Shown here piece after piece: positions 10,440 through 23,803 of a stretch of DNA of 64,000 nucleotides. Every line of letters starts with the position of its first letter. Within the stretch, counting starts at the first letter, position 1. The notes under the pieces are model-generated. The model saw only the letters and a list, made by a program, of their open reading frames with translations, had not been told where the DNA came from and made no database searches. The stretch is taken from assembly GCF_964355755.1 (NCBI RefSeq), contig NC_092673.1:27099001-27163000 (forward strand). The letters run 5' to 3'. Source of the stretch: Antedon mediterranea. Its lineage: Eukaryota; Echinodermata; Crinoidea; Comatulida; Antedonidae. The position numbers and the translations under genes are program-made.

Positions 10440-13400
10440 CCGATAATATTGCCATATATGCGCATATATTTTGTTATCATAATCTGATAGAGCCATAGTA
10501 ACCAGTTATGTCAAAAAATAAATGAATCGAAATTTGGCCATTTTTCAAAAATTCCCTCGGGGATGTCAAATCTTATATTTAACCTCTAAGCAGTCAATAT
10601 CTGTAAAATAGTAACCATTTGTGTCAAATAATAAAAGGGTCGAAAATTGGCAATTTTTCGACCTTTTTATTTTTCGATAAAACTGGTTACTATAGCACAA
10701 TTGACAATCGCAGAGCGCATTAATCGACACTGCGCATGTTTATTATGCTATAGTAACCATTTATGTCAAAAGTGGTTACTATAGCACAGTAGACATGCGC
10801 AGAACCCATTATTCGTCTCTGCGCATGTTCATTATGCTATAGTAACCATTTATGTCAAAAGTGGTTACTATAGCACAATAGACATGCACAGAACCCATTA
10901 TTCGTCTCTGCGCATGTTCATTATGCTATAGTAACCATTTGTGTCAAATAATAGAAGGGTCGAAAATCGGCAATTTTTTGAAAATTTCCCTGTACTATAG
11001 TAGGCCTACAGGGATTTTTTCCAAAAATGGCCGATTTTCGATCTTTTTATTTTTCGATAAAACTGGTTACTATAGCACAATTGACATGCGCAGAACCCAT
11101 TATTCGTCTCTGCGCATGTTTATTATGCTATAGTAACAATTTGTGTCAAATAATAAAAGGGTCGAAAATCAGCTATTTTTCGAAAATTTTCCTGTACTAT
11201 AGTACAGGGATTTTTTCAAAAAATTGCCGATTTTCGACCTTTTTATTTTTCGATAAAACTGGTTACTATAGCACAATTGACATGCGCAGAACTCATTATT
11301 CGACTCTGTGCATGTTTATTATGCTATAGTAACCATTTATGTCAAATGTAGTTACTATAGCACAATTGACATGCGCAGAACCCATTGTTCGTCTCTGCGC
11401 ATGTTTATTATGCTATAGTAACAATTTGTGTCAAATAATAAAAGGGTCGAAAATCAGCTATTTTTCGAAAATTTTCCTGTACTATAGTACAGGGATTTTT
11501 TCAAAAAATTGCCGATTTTCGACCTTTTTATTTTTCGATAAAACTGGTTACTATAGCACAATTGACATGCGCAGAGCGCATTAATCGAAACTGCGCATGT
11601 TTATTATGCTATAGTAACCATTTATGTCAAAAGTTGTTACTATAGCACAATTGACATGCGCAGAACCCATTATTCGTCTCTGCGCATGTTTATTATGCTA
11701 TAGTAACCATATAACAAAAGGGTCGAAAATTGGCCATTTTTCAAAAATTTCCATGTACTAATAGTACAGGGATTTTTTCCAAAAATTGCCAATTTTCGAC
11801 CTTTTTATTTTTCGATAAAACTGGTTACTATAGCACAATTGACATGCGCAGAGCGCATTAATCGACACTGCGCATGTTTATTATGCTATAGTAACCATTT
11901 ATGTCAAAAGTGGTTACTATAGCACAATTGACATGTGCAGAACCCATTATTCGTCTCTGCGCATGTTTATTATGCTATAGTAACCATTTGTGTCAATGAA
12001 CAAAAGGGTCGAAAATCGGCCGTTTTTCGAAAATTTCCCTGTACTAATAGTACAGGGATTTTTTCAAAAAATGGCAGATTTTCGACCTTTTTATTTTTCG
12101 ATAAAACTGGTTACTATAGCACAATTGGCATGCGCAGAACTCATTATTCCACTCTGCGCATGTTTATTATGCTATAGTAACCATTTATGTCAAAAGTAGT
12201 TACTATAGCACAATTGACATGCGCAGAACCCATTATTCGTCTCTGCGCATGTTTATTATGCTATAGTAACCATTTTTTTCAAATAATAAAAGGGTCGAAA
12301 ATCGGCTATTTTTTGAAAATTTTCCTATACTATAGTACAGGGATTTTTTTTTTAAAAATGCCAATTTTCGACCTTTTTATTTTTCGATACAACTGGTTAC
12401 TATAGCACAATTGACATGCCCAGAACTCATTATTCGACTCTGTGCATGTTTATTATGCTATAGTAACCATTTATGTCAAAAGTAGTTACTATAGCACAAT
12501 TGACATGCGCAGAACCCATTATTCGTCTCTGCGCATGTTTATTATGCTATAGTAACTATTTGTGTCAAATAATAAAAGGGTCGAAAATCAGCTATTTTTC
12601 GAAAATTTTCCTGTACAGGAATTTTTGTCAAAAAATGGCCGATTTTCGATCTTTTGATTTTTCGATAAAACTGGTTACTATAGCACAATTGACATGCGCA
12701 GAACTCATTATTCGACTCTGTGCATGTTTATTATGCTATAGTAACCATTTATGTCAAATGTAGTTACTATAGCACAATTGACATGCGCAGAACCCATTGT
12801 TCGTCTCTGCGCATGTTTATTATGCTATAGTAACAATTTGTGTCAAATAATAAAAGGGTCGAAAATCAGCTATTTTTCGAAAATTTTCCTGTACTATAGT
12901 ACAGGGATTTTTTCAAAAAATTGCCGATTTTCGACCTTTTTATTTTTCGATAAAACTGGTTACTATAGCACAATTGACATGCGCAGAGCGCATTAATCGA
13001 AACTGCGCATGTTTATTATGCTATAGTAACCATTTATGTCAAAAGTTGTTACTATAGCACAATTGACATGCGCAGAACCCATTATTCGTCTCTGCGCATG
13101 TTTATTATGCTATAGTAACCATATAACAAAAGGGTCGAAAATTGGCCATTTTTCAAAAATTTCCATGTACTAATAGTACAGGGATTTTTTCCAAAAATTG
13201 CCAATTTTCGACCTTTTTATTTTTCGATAAAACTGGTTACTATAGCACAATTGACATGCGCAGAGCGCATTAATCGACACTGCGCATGTTTATTATGCTA
13301 TAGTAACCATTTATGTCAAAAGTGGTTACTATAGCACAATTGACATGTGCAGAACCCATTATTCGTCTCTGCGCATGTTTATTATGCTATAGTAACCATT

Positions 13401-16400
13401 TGTGTCAATGAACAAAAGGGTCGAAAATCGGCCGTTTTTCGAAAATTTCCCTGTACTAATAGTACAGGGATTTTTTCAAAAAATGGCAGATTTTCGACCT
13501 TTTTATTTTTCGATAAAACTGGTTACTATAGCACAATTGGCATGCGCAGAACTCATTATTCCACTCTGCGCATGTTTATTATGCTATAGTAACCATTTAT
13601 GTCAAAAGTAGTTACTATAGCACAATTGACATGCGCAGAACCCATTATTCGTCTCTGCGCATGTTTATTATGCTATAGTAACCATTTTTTTCAAATAATA
13701 AAAGGGTCGAAAATCGGCTATTTTTTGAAAATTTTCCTATACTATAGTACAGGGATTTTTTTTTTAAAAATGCCAATTTTCGACCTTTTTATTTTTCGAT
13801 ACAACTGGTTACTATAGCACAATTGACATGCCCAGAACTCATTATTCGACTCTGTGCATGTTTATTATGCTATAGTAACCATTTATGTCAAAAGTAGTTA
13901 CTATAGCACAATTGACATGCGCAGAACCCATTATTCGTCTCTGCGCATGTTTATTATGCTATAGTAACTATTTGTGTCAAATAATAAAAGGGTCGAAAAT
14001 CAGCTATTTTTCGAAAATTTTCCTGTACAGGAATTTTTGTCAAAAAATGGCCGATTTTCGATCTTTTGATTTTTCGATAAAACTGGTTACTATAGCACAA
14101 TTGACATGCGCAGAACTCATTATTCGACACTGCGCATGTTTATTATGCTATAGTAACCATTTACTCGCATGTTTATTATGCTATAGTAACCATTTGTGTC
14201 AAATAACAAAAGGGTCGAAAATCGGCCATTTTTCGAAAATTTCCCTGTACTATAGTACAGGGATTTTTTCCAAAAATGGCCGATTTTCGATCTTTTTATT
14301 TTTCGATAAAACTGGTTACTATAGCACAATTGACATGCGCAGAACCCATTATTCGACACTGCGCATGTTTATTATGCTATAGTAACCATTTATGTCAAAA
14401 GTGGTTACTATAGCACAATTGACATGCGCAGAACCCATTATTCGTCTCGCATGTTATGCTATAGTAACCATTTGTGTCAAATAACAAAAGGGTCGAAAAT
14501 CGGTCATTTTTCGAAAATTTCCTTGTACTATAGTACAGGGAGTTTTTCAAAAAATTGCCGATTTTCGACCTTTTTATTTTTCGATAAAACTGGTTACTAT
14601 AGCACAATTGACATGCGCAGAACTCATTATTCGACTCTGTGCATGTTTATTATGCTATAGTAACCATTTATGTCAAATGTAGTTACTATAGCACAATTGA
14701 CATGCGCAGAACCCATTGTTCGTCTCTGCGCATGTTTATTATGCTATAGTAACAATTTGTGTCAAATAATAAAAGGGTCGAAAATCAGCTATTTTTCGAA
14801 AATTTTCCTTTTTCAAAAAATTGCCGATTTTCGACCTTTTGATTTTTCGATAAAACTGGTTACTATAGCACAATTGACATGCGCAGAGCGCATTAATCGA
14901 AACTGCGCATGTTTATTATGCTATAGTAACCATTTATGTCAAAAGTTGTTACTATAGCACAATTGACATGCGCAGAACCCATTATTCGTCTCTGCGCATG
15001 TTTATTATGCTATAGTAACCATATAACAAAAGGGTCGAAAATTGGCCATTTTTCAAAAATTTCTATTTACTGGTACAGGGATTTTTTCCAAAAATTGCCA
15101 ATTTTCGACCTTTTTATTTTTCGATAAAACTGGTTACTATAGCACAATTGACATGCGCAGAGCGCATTAATCGACACTGCGCATGTTTATTATGCTATAG
15201 TAACCATTTATGTCAAAAGTGGTTACTATAGCACAATTGACATGTGCAGAACCCATTATTCGTCTCTGCGCATGTTTATTATGCTATAGTAACCATTTGT
15301 GTCAAATAACAAAAGGGTAGAAAATCGGCTATTTTTCGAAAATTTCCCTGTACTAATAGTACAGGGATTTTTTCAAAAAATGGCAGATTTTCGACCTTTT
15401 TATTTTTCGATAAAACTGGTTACTATAGCACAATTGGCATGCGCAAAACTCATTATTCCACTCTGCGCATGTTTATTATGCTATAGTAACCATTTATGTC
15501 AAAAGTAGTTACTATAGCACAATTGACATGCGCAGAACCCATTATTCGTCTCTGCGCATGTTTATTATGCTATAGTAACCATTTTTTTCAAATAATAAAA
15601 GGGTCGAAAATCGGCTATTTTTCGAAAATTTTCTTATACTATAGTACAGGGATTTTTTTTAAAAAAATGCCAATTTTCGACCTTTTTATTTTTCGATACA
15701 ACTGGTTACTATAGAACAATTGACATGCCCAGAACTCATTATTCGACTCTGTGCATGTTTATTATGCTATAGTAACCATTTATGTCAAAAGTAGTTACTA
15801 TAGCACAATTGACATGCGCAGAACCCATTATTCGTCTCTGCGCATGTTTATTATGCTATAGTAACTATTTGTGTCAAATAATAAAAGGGTCGAAAATCAG
15901 CTATTTTTCGAAAATTTTCCTGTACAGGGATTTTTGTCAAAAAATGGCCGATTTTCGATCTTTTGATTTTTCGATAAAACTGGTTACTATAGCACAATTG
16001 ACATGCGCAGAACTCATTATTCGACACTGCGCATGTTTATTATGCTATAGTAACCATTTACTCGCATGTTTATTATGCTATAGTAACCATTTGTGTCAAA
16101 TAACAAAAGGGTCGAAAATCGGCCATTTTTCGAAAATTTCCCTGTACTGTAGTACAGGGATTTTTTCAAAAAATTGCCGATTTTCGACCTTTTTATTTTT
16201 CGATAAAACTGGTTACTATAGCACAATTGACATGCGCAGAACTCATTATTCGACTCTGCGCATGTTTATTATGCTATAGTAACCATTTATGTCAAAAGTA
16301 GTTACTATAGCATAATGAACATGCGCAGAACCCATTGTTCGTCTCTGCGCATGTTTATTATGCTATAGTAACACTTTTTGTCAAATAATAAAAGGGTCGA

Positions 16401-19400
16401 AAATAAGCAATTTTTCGAAAATTTTCCTGTACTATAGTACAGGGATTTTTTCAAAAAATTGCCAATTTTCGAACTTTTGATTTTTCGATAAAACTGGTTA
16501 CTATAGCACAATTGACATGCGCAGAACTCATTATTCGACACTGCGCATGTTTATTATGCTATAGTAACCATTTATGTCAAAAGTGGTTACTATAGCACAA
16601 TTGACATGCGCAGAACACATTATTTGTCTCTGCGCATGTTTATTATGCTATAGTAACCATTTGTGTCAAATAACAAAAGGGTCGAAAATCGGCCGTTTTT
16701 CGAAAATTTCCCTGTACAATAGTACAGGGATTTTATTATGCTATAGTAACTATTTGTGTCAAATAATAAAAGGGTCGAAAATCAGCTATTTTTCGAAAAT
16801 TTTCCTGTACTATAGTACAGGGATTTTTTCAAAAAATGGCCGATTTTCGATCTTTTTATTTTTCGATAAAACTGGTTACTATAGCACAATTGGCATGCGC
16901 AGAACTCATTATTCCACTCTGCGCATGTTTATTATGCTATAGTAACCATTTATGTCAAAAGTAGTTACTATAGCACAATTAACATGCGCAGAACCCATTG
17001 TTCGTCTCTGCGCATGTTTATTATGCTATAGTAACAATTTGTGTCAAATAATAAAAGGGTCGAAAATCAGCTATTTTTCGAAAATTTTCCTTTTTCAAAA
17101 AATTGCCGATTTTCGACCTTTTGATTTTTCGATAAAACTGGTTACTATAGCACAATTGACATGCGCAGAGCGCATTAATCGAAACTGCGCATGTTTATTA
17201 TGCTATAGTAACCATTTATGTCAAAAGTTGTTACTATAGCACAATTGACATGCGCAGAACCCATTATTCGTCTCTGCGCATGTTTATTATGCTATAGTAA
17301 CCATATAACAAAAGGGTCGAAAATTGGCCATTTTTCAAAAATTTCTATGTACTGGTACAGGGATTTTTTCCAAAAATTGCCAATTTTCGACCTTTTTATT
17401 TTTCGATAAAACTGGTTACTATAGCACAATTGACATGCGCAGAGCGCATTAATCGACACTGCGCATGTTTATTATGCTATAGTAACCATTTATGTCAAAA
17501 GTGGTTACTATAGCACAATTGACATGTGCAGAACCCATTATTCGTCTCTGCGCATGTTTATTATGCTATAGTAACCATTTGTGTCAAATAACAAAAGGGT
17601 AGAAAATCGGCTATTTTTCGAAAATTTCCCTGTACTAATAGTACAGGGATTTTTTCAAAAAATGGCAGATTTTCGACCTTTTTATTTTTCGATAAAACTG
17701 GTTACTATAGCACAATTGGCATGCGCAAAACTCATTATTCCACTCTGCGCATGTTTATTATGCTATAGTAACCATTTATGTCAAAAGTAGTTACTATAGC
17801 ACAATTGACATGCGCAGAACCCATTATTCGTCTCTGCGCATGTTTATTATGCTATAGTAACCATTTTTTTCAAATAATAAAAGGGTCGAAAATCGGCTAT
17901 TTTTCGAAAATTTTCTTATACTATAGTACAGGGATTTTTTTTAAAAAAATGCCAATTTTCGACCTTTTTATTTTTCGATACAACTGGTTACTATAGAACA
18001 ATTGACATGCCCAGAACTCATTATTCGACTCTGTGCATGTTTATTATGCTATAGTAACCATTTATGTCAAAAGTAGTTACTATAGCACAATTGACATGCG
18101 CAGAACCCATTATTCGTCTCTGCGCATGTTTATTATGCTATAGTAACTATTTGTGTCAAATAATAAAAGGGTCGAAAATCAGCTATTTTTCGAAAATTTT
18201 CCTGTACAGGGATTTTTGTCAAAAAATGGCCGATTTTCGATCTTTTGATTTTTCGATAAAACTGGTTACTATAGCACAATTGACATGCGCAGAACTCATT
18301 ATTCGACACTGCGCATGTTTATTATGCTATAGTAACCATTTACTCGCATGTTTATTATGCTATAGTAACCATTTGTGTCAAATAACAAAAGGGTCGAAAA
18401 TCGGCCATTTTTCGAAAATTTCCCTGTACTGTAGTACAGGGATTTTTTCAAAAAATTGCCGATTTTCGACCTTTTTATTTTTCGATAAAACTGGTTACTA
18501 TAGCACAATTGACATGCGCAGAACTCATTATTCGACTCTGCGCATGTTTATTATGCTATAGTAACCATTTATGTCAAAAGTAGTTACTATAGCATAATGA
18601 ACATGCGCAGAACCCATTGTTCGTCTCTGCGCATGTTTATTATGCTATAGTAACACTTTTTGTCAAATAATAAAAGGGTCGAAAATAAGCAATTTTTCGA
18701 AAATTTTCCTGTACTATAGTACAGGGATTTTTTCAAAAAATTGCCAATTTTCGAACTTTTGATTTTTCGATAAAACTGGTTACTATAGCACAATTGACAT
18801 GCGCAGAACTCATTATTCGACACTGCGCATGTTTATTATGCTATAGTAACCATTTATGTCAAAAGTGGTTACTATAGCACAATTGACATGCGCAGAACAC
18901 ATTATTTGTCTCTGCGCATGTTTATTATGCTATAGTAACCATTTGTGTCAAATAACAAAAGGGTCGAAAATCGGCCGTTTTTCGAAAATTTCCCTGTACA
19001 ATAGTACAGGGATTTTATTATGCTATAGTAACTATTTGTGTCAAATAATAAAAGGGTCGAAAATCAGCTATTTTTCGAAAATTTTCCTGTACTATAGTAC
19101 AGGGATTTTTTCAAAAAATGGCCGATTTTCGATCTTTTTATTTTTCGATAAAACTGGTTACTATAGCACAATTGGCATGCGCAGAACTCATTATTCCACT
19201 CTGCGCATGTTTATTATGCTATAGTAACCATTTATGTCAAAAGTAGTTACTATAGCACAATTAACATGCGCAGAACCCATTGTTCGTCTCTGCGCATGTT
19301 TATTATGCTATAGTAACAATTTTTGTCAAATAATAAAAGGGTCGAAAATCAGCCATTTTTCGAAAATTTCCCTGTACTATATATAGTACAGGGATTTTTT

Positions 19401-20772
19401 CAAAAAATTGCCGATTTTTGACCTTTTTATTTTTCGATAAAACTGGTTACTATAGCACAATTGACATGCGCAGAACTCATTATTCGACTCTGCGCATGTT
19501 TATTATGCTATAGTAACCATTTATGTCAAAAGTAGTTACTATAGCACAATTAACATGCGCAGAACCCATTGTTCGTCTCTGCGCATGTTTATTATGCTAT
19601 AGTAACAATTTTTGTCAAATAATAAAAGGGTCGAAAATAAGCAATTTTTCGAAAATTTTCCTGTACTATAGTACAGGGATTTTTTCAAAAAATTGCCAAT
19701 TTTCGACCTTTTGATTTTTCGATAAAACTGGTTACTATAGCACAATTGACATGCGCAGAACTCATTATTCGACACTGCGCATGTTTATTATGCTATAGTA
19801 ACCATTTATGTCAAAAGTGGTTACTATAGCACAATTGACATGCGCAGAACACATTATTTGTCTCTGCGCATGTTTATTATGCTATAGTAACCATTTGTGT
19901 CAAATAACAAAAGGATCGAAAATCGGCCGTTTTTCGAAAATTTCCCTGTACAATAGTACAGGGATTTTATTATGCTATAGTAACTATTTGTGTCAAATAA
20001 TAAAAGGGTCGAAAATCAGCTATTTTTCGAAAATTTTCCTGTACTATAGTACAGGGATTTTTTCAAAAAATGGCCGATTTTCGATCTTTTTATTTTTCGA
20101 TAAAACTGGTTACTATAGCACAATTGACATGCGCAGATCCCATTATTCGACACTGCGCATGTTTATTATGCTATAGTAACTATTTATGTCAAAAGTGGTT
20201 ACTATAGCACAATTGACATGCGCAGAACCCATTATTCGTCTCTGCGCATGTTTATTATGCTATAGTAACAATTTGTGTCAAATAATAAAAGGGTCGAAAA
20301 TCAGTTATTTTTCGAAAATTTTCCTGTACTTTATAGTACAGGGATTTTTTCAAAAAATTGCCAACTTTCGACCTTTTTATTTTTCGATAAAACTGGTTAC
20401 TATAGCACAATTGACATGCGCAGAGCGCATTAATCGACACTGGGCATGTTTATTATGCTATAGTAACCATTTATGTCAAAAGTTGTTACTATAGCACAAT
20501 TGACATGCGCAGAACCCATTATTCGTCTCTGCGCATGTTTATTATGCTATAGTAACCATTTGTGTCAAATAACAAAAGGGTCGAAAATCGGCCGTTTTTC
20601 GAAAATTTTCCTGTACAATAGTACAGGGATTTTTTTCAAAAAATGGCCGATTTTCGACCTTTTTATTTTTCGATAAAACTTGTTACTATAGCACAATTGG
20701 CATGCGCAGAACCCATTATTCGACTCTGTGCATGTTTATTATGCTATAGTAACCATTTATGTCAAAAGTAGT
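10440..20772. repeat. Large satellite array of two alternating cruciform modules
   Basis: About 10.3 kb of one repeat system. Module A is a roughly 72-bp palindrome with GGTTACTATAGCA and TGCTATAGTAACC arms and an inner ACATGCGCAGA / TCTGCGCATGT pair. Module B is a roughly 100-bp palindrome with GGGTCGAAAATCGGC and GCCGATTTTCGACC arms around CTGTACTATAGTACAG. The common order is A, spacer TTATGTCAAAAGT, A, spacer TTTGTGTCAAATAA, B, spacer TTTTTCGATAAAACT, giving about 285 bp per unit. The left edge near 10.5 kb is degenerate. The many short reading frames are repeats of one another in both orientations and are not genes. The array lies between the convergent 3' ends of DDAH and FBXW5. Confidence 0.97.
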
Positions 20773-21571
20773 AGCGTACCTTCACTTTGCTTATTATTAT
20801 TATTTTTAACTTTTTTATTCTTTCTGGTGGATCCAGGCTTAAAGCTCAGGTAGAGGCATGAATTTTAAATATAATATTTGGTTAATTGTACATAAATCAA
20901 ATATTTGTAACAGAAATCAAGACGAAAAAACATCAATTTACCGTAATATGGTCAAATACAAAATTTGGCAAAATTCTTCCATAAAAACAAGGATAATTTT
21001 TTTTCAGTAGTTAGGTAGTTAACCTAATGTAATAACATGTCTGGTGACTCCCTAGATGGTGAAAAAAGATGGTGGATATACAGTGGATAATTTTTGCTAT
21101 AGCATGAAAATAAAAATCTGAAGTTGAATAAAAATATCAGAAATGTAATATTTAAGTTATATTACCTATATTTAGTCATCTGATAACATTTTTTACCACA
21201 CCGTTTATTTTTCATAGCTTTTTAAAATGCCTCTCTATTTACAAAATTTGTGTACAAAAGAATATAGATTTTACTGTGTAATTTGAACTATCCCCCCACT
21301 GATAAGAAAGTGCATATTTTCAACAAGCTCGTGTAACACAAATAAAATCCAAAAAATTATGAAATATAGGGGAAACTATAGATCGATAATTATTGGAATG
21401 TATGATCAATAGAAATTTTTTGCCCGCACCTGGCCTTTAAAGCCCCTTGGGGTTTAAATGGTATTCTCCAGGCATAATGCAACTATTATTTACTTAATTT
21501 CCAACCACTTGTATCTTTTATATTTTGTATATGTTTGCATTATGTGAATAAATTTGAACTTGAACTTGAAC
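20773..21571 (+). mobile_element. LINE-type insertion inside the satellite
   Basis: A 799-bp block interrupts module A and is flanked by TAGT on both sides (20769-20772 and 21572-21575). Its right end is a TTGAAC repeat tail after GTGAATAAATTTGAAC, as in CR1/L2-type non-LTR elements. No reverse transcriptase reading frame remains. Confidence 0.65.
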
Positions 21572-21742
21572 TAGTTACTATAGCACAATTGACATGCGCA
21601 GAACCCATTATTCGTCTCTGCGCATGTTTATTATGCTATAGTAACCATTTGTGTCAAATAATAAAAGGGTCGAAAATTGGCCATATTTCGAAAATTTCCC
21701 TGTACTAATAAGGATTTTTTCAAAAAATTGCCAATTTTCGAC
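21572..21742. repeat. Right-hand remainder of the satellite
   Basis: Module A resumes exactly after the inserted block and is followed by half of module B (GGGTCGAAAATTGGCC to GCCAATTTTCGACG). The array then stops. Confidence 0.85.
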
Positions 21743-21770
21743 GGCAAAATATCGAGCTGGATATCTGATT

Positions 21771-21860
21771 TAAACAAGGCCATATACATGGCTGCAGTTG
21801 CATGCACACATTTACCAACCGACGGAGATAGTGATCTGTAGAGTCGCGTTTGCACGCGAC
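21771..21860. repeat. Second copy of the AACAAGGCCATATACAT repeat
   Basis: It matches 8405-8480 through AACAAGGCCATATACATGGC and GCATGC. It then continues with GTCGCGTTTGCACGCGAC, a short inverted repeat. Confidence 0.5.
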
Positions 21861-22565
21861 TAAAAATGCTGATGCTACATAAAAAGAAACTATGAAATGA
21901 CTAGAGACAAGGTTTTTGATGTGTTCTTATATTTTGTACACTATACAGAAAATCTTTAGTTAAAGCATCTTCTATAAATTCATGCCTTAACAAGGCAATG
22001 ACTAACAAGGTTTGAGGGAAAATAAACGGGCCAGTGTAATGATTAGGAGGTCAATAATATACAAATATTGACTGAATTGGGGGGGGGGGGGGAGAGCGGT
22101 TCAAAATATAACCCAATGTATTCTTTACATTTTAACTGAACTTACTAAATCCTCTCTAAGTCGGCTAAAACAAAGTACAGATATGCCCAGTTTAACTGGT
22201 TTTTAGTTGCTATGGCAATAACTATAGACCGACGATTAACCAATCAGATGCCAGGTATTTATTTAAAGGTGCCGGTACACTATAAGTTAGATTGTATAAT
22301 AATTACAACAATGTATTAAGAAAAAAATGTTTTTTTGCAGACTTTATAAGATTCAAAATCATTGTGATGTGCTTGCTTACTAGTGCCAATGTTTAGGTTC
22401 AAATCCTGAGGTACAATAAATTCTCTTTTTTATTTTAGATTTTCTAACTTACTATTTTACACTACAATATATATATATATATAATATATATATATATATA
22501 CTACATATATAAAAATCACAGGCACAGAACAAGAGAAATTCTAAACCGCACGGCGACATACTGTT
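21861..22565. other. Spacer with simple repeats
   Basis: No gene recognised. It contains a G12 run near 22080, a truncated SINE-like segment near 22370-22420 with a B box (GGTTCAAATCC), and a TA dinucleotide repeat at about 22468-22502. Confidence 0.5.
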
Positions 22566-22795
22566 TTTGTTTTGTTTTTATATATTTAGGCAAATTGCCA
22601 AGGATAACCATAAGCGAATTCAATCACTATCCTTCTTAAGGGTAGCAATCCTGTTCACAATACAAACTCTACATAAACAAAGTCTTATTACAAGTCTTTG
22701 GGAGTGGAGTTATAAATTGACAGGACTTGAACCCAGGACCCTTGGATTGGTAGCCAAGCCTCATCATAACCACCAAACCAGAACTCCACTCCGAA
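22566..22795 (-). mobile_element. tRNA-derived SINE
   Basis: On the minus strand: A box TGGTTTGGTGG (22770-22780), B box GGTTCAAGTCC (22723-22733), then the body shared with 1420-1672, including GACTTGTAATAAGACTTTG and a CGAATTC/GGATA segment. Confidence 0.75.
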
Positions 22796-23440
22796 AATGT
22801 ATTTGAAATGATAAAGATTAGGAAATCTGGGAGAATGAGAAAAAGCTGATTTGAACCTCGAACCTTTTGCTTGATATGAAGATTATTGCGTTTGTTATTG
22901 TTAAAAATGGCAAAGATAAGGTGGAAAAAAGAAAAAAGTCCCAATCATGAACCCAAACCTTAACATGTTTGATATGCAGACATCCTACAACTTGACCACT
23001 GGGTTTTCTGTGGTATGAAAATGGTACAGCGAGACAGCACTAGTTTGCAATTGTACGCACCATGCAAGACAGATCAAACATTTTTTTTTTAAACTCTCTA
23101 AAATATCGACAACACAAATAATCATCATATCTATTCACCTAACACAAATATAATTCACAAATATGGCACCAATTTGAAAGAGAAACATTAAATAATATAT
23201 GCTATTTAAACAAGATATACTATTAAAACCTATATTACTAATTATATTACTATTCATTTCAGACAAAAATTATTTTAAAATTATGCAAATTTACAAAAAC
23301 AAAACGAGGAGTATAAATGGCACAGTGCCATCTATTGTATAGGGCTTAGTTGCCATCGACACATTTGTATTTCTGCAGAAAATATTTGGAATCATGGACA
23401 GGCTAAGAAAAAGGGTCAAAGGTTTTTTTAGCCCCATCTA
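22796..23440. other. Spacer 3' of FBXW5
   Basis: I recognise nothing coding in this stretch. It may include distal FBXW5 3'UTR. Confidence 0.4.
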
Positions 23441-23742
23441 AAGCGTGGTTCCCACTAGCACACAACGCAACCTACGCAACATAAGTAAATTCCCTTCCAA
23501 TAATTGTGTTTGCCCTCGCCTATGTGTGAAATCAAACCTGCTTCTTGCACTTCAAACCCACATACTTTTGAGTATGTGCTGTACTATGTTTTCCAGTCTT
23601 CTTTTGCATTGCATTGTTGCATGAAATCAAATTGATTTGATGTTTGCAGCACTGTTGCGTCGTCGGTTCCCACTTGTGATTATGCAATACAGCACTTTGC
23701 ATCGATACCTCGCTGCATTGTGTTCTAGTGAGAACCACGCTT
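23441..23742. mobile_element. Foldback MITE near the FBXW5 3' end
   Basis: Inverted ends AAGCGTGGTTCCCACTAG and CTAGTGAGAACCACGCTT bound a 302-bp element with no reading frame of note. A partial relative with GGTTCCCACTAG lies at 26893-26940 in FBXW5 intron 2. It sits 62 bp past the FBXW5 stop codon, so it may be transcribed in the 3'UTR. Confidence 0.65.
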
Positions 23743-23803
23743 AAAATAAGACAATTTGGTTATATGACATTACAGGAAGATAAGGTAATATAGTACAAAC
23801 AAT

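Noticed and set aside
10939-20676. Many 60-165-codon reading frames with shared phrases (VVTIAQLTCAEPI, LLCYSN)
   Set aside because: They repeat with the satellite modules, occur on both strands because the modules are palindromic, and have no splice or start context. They are repeat artefacts.
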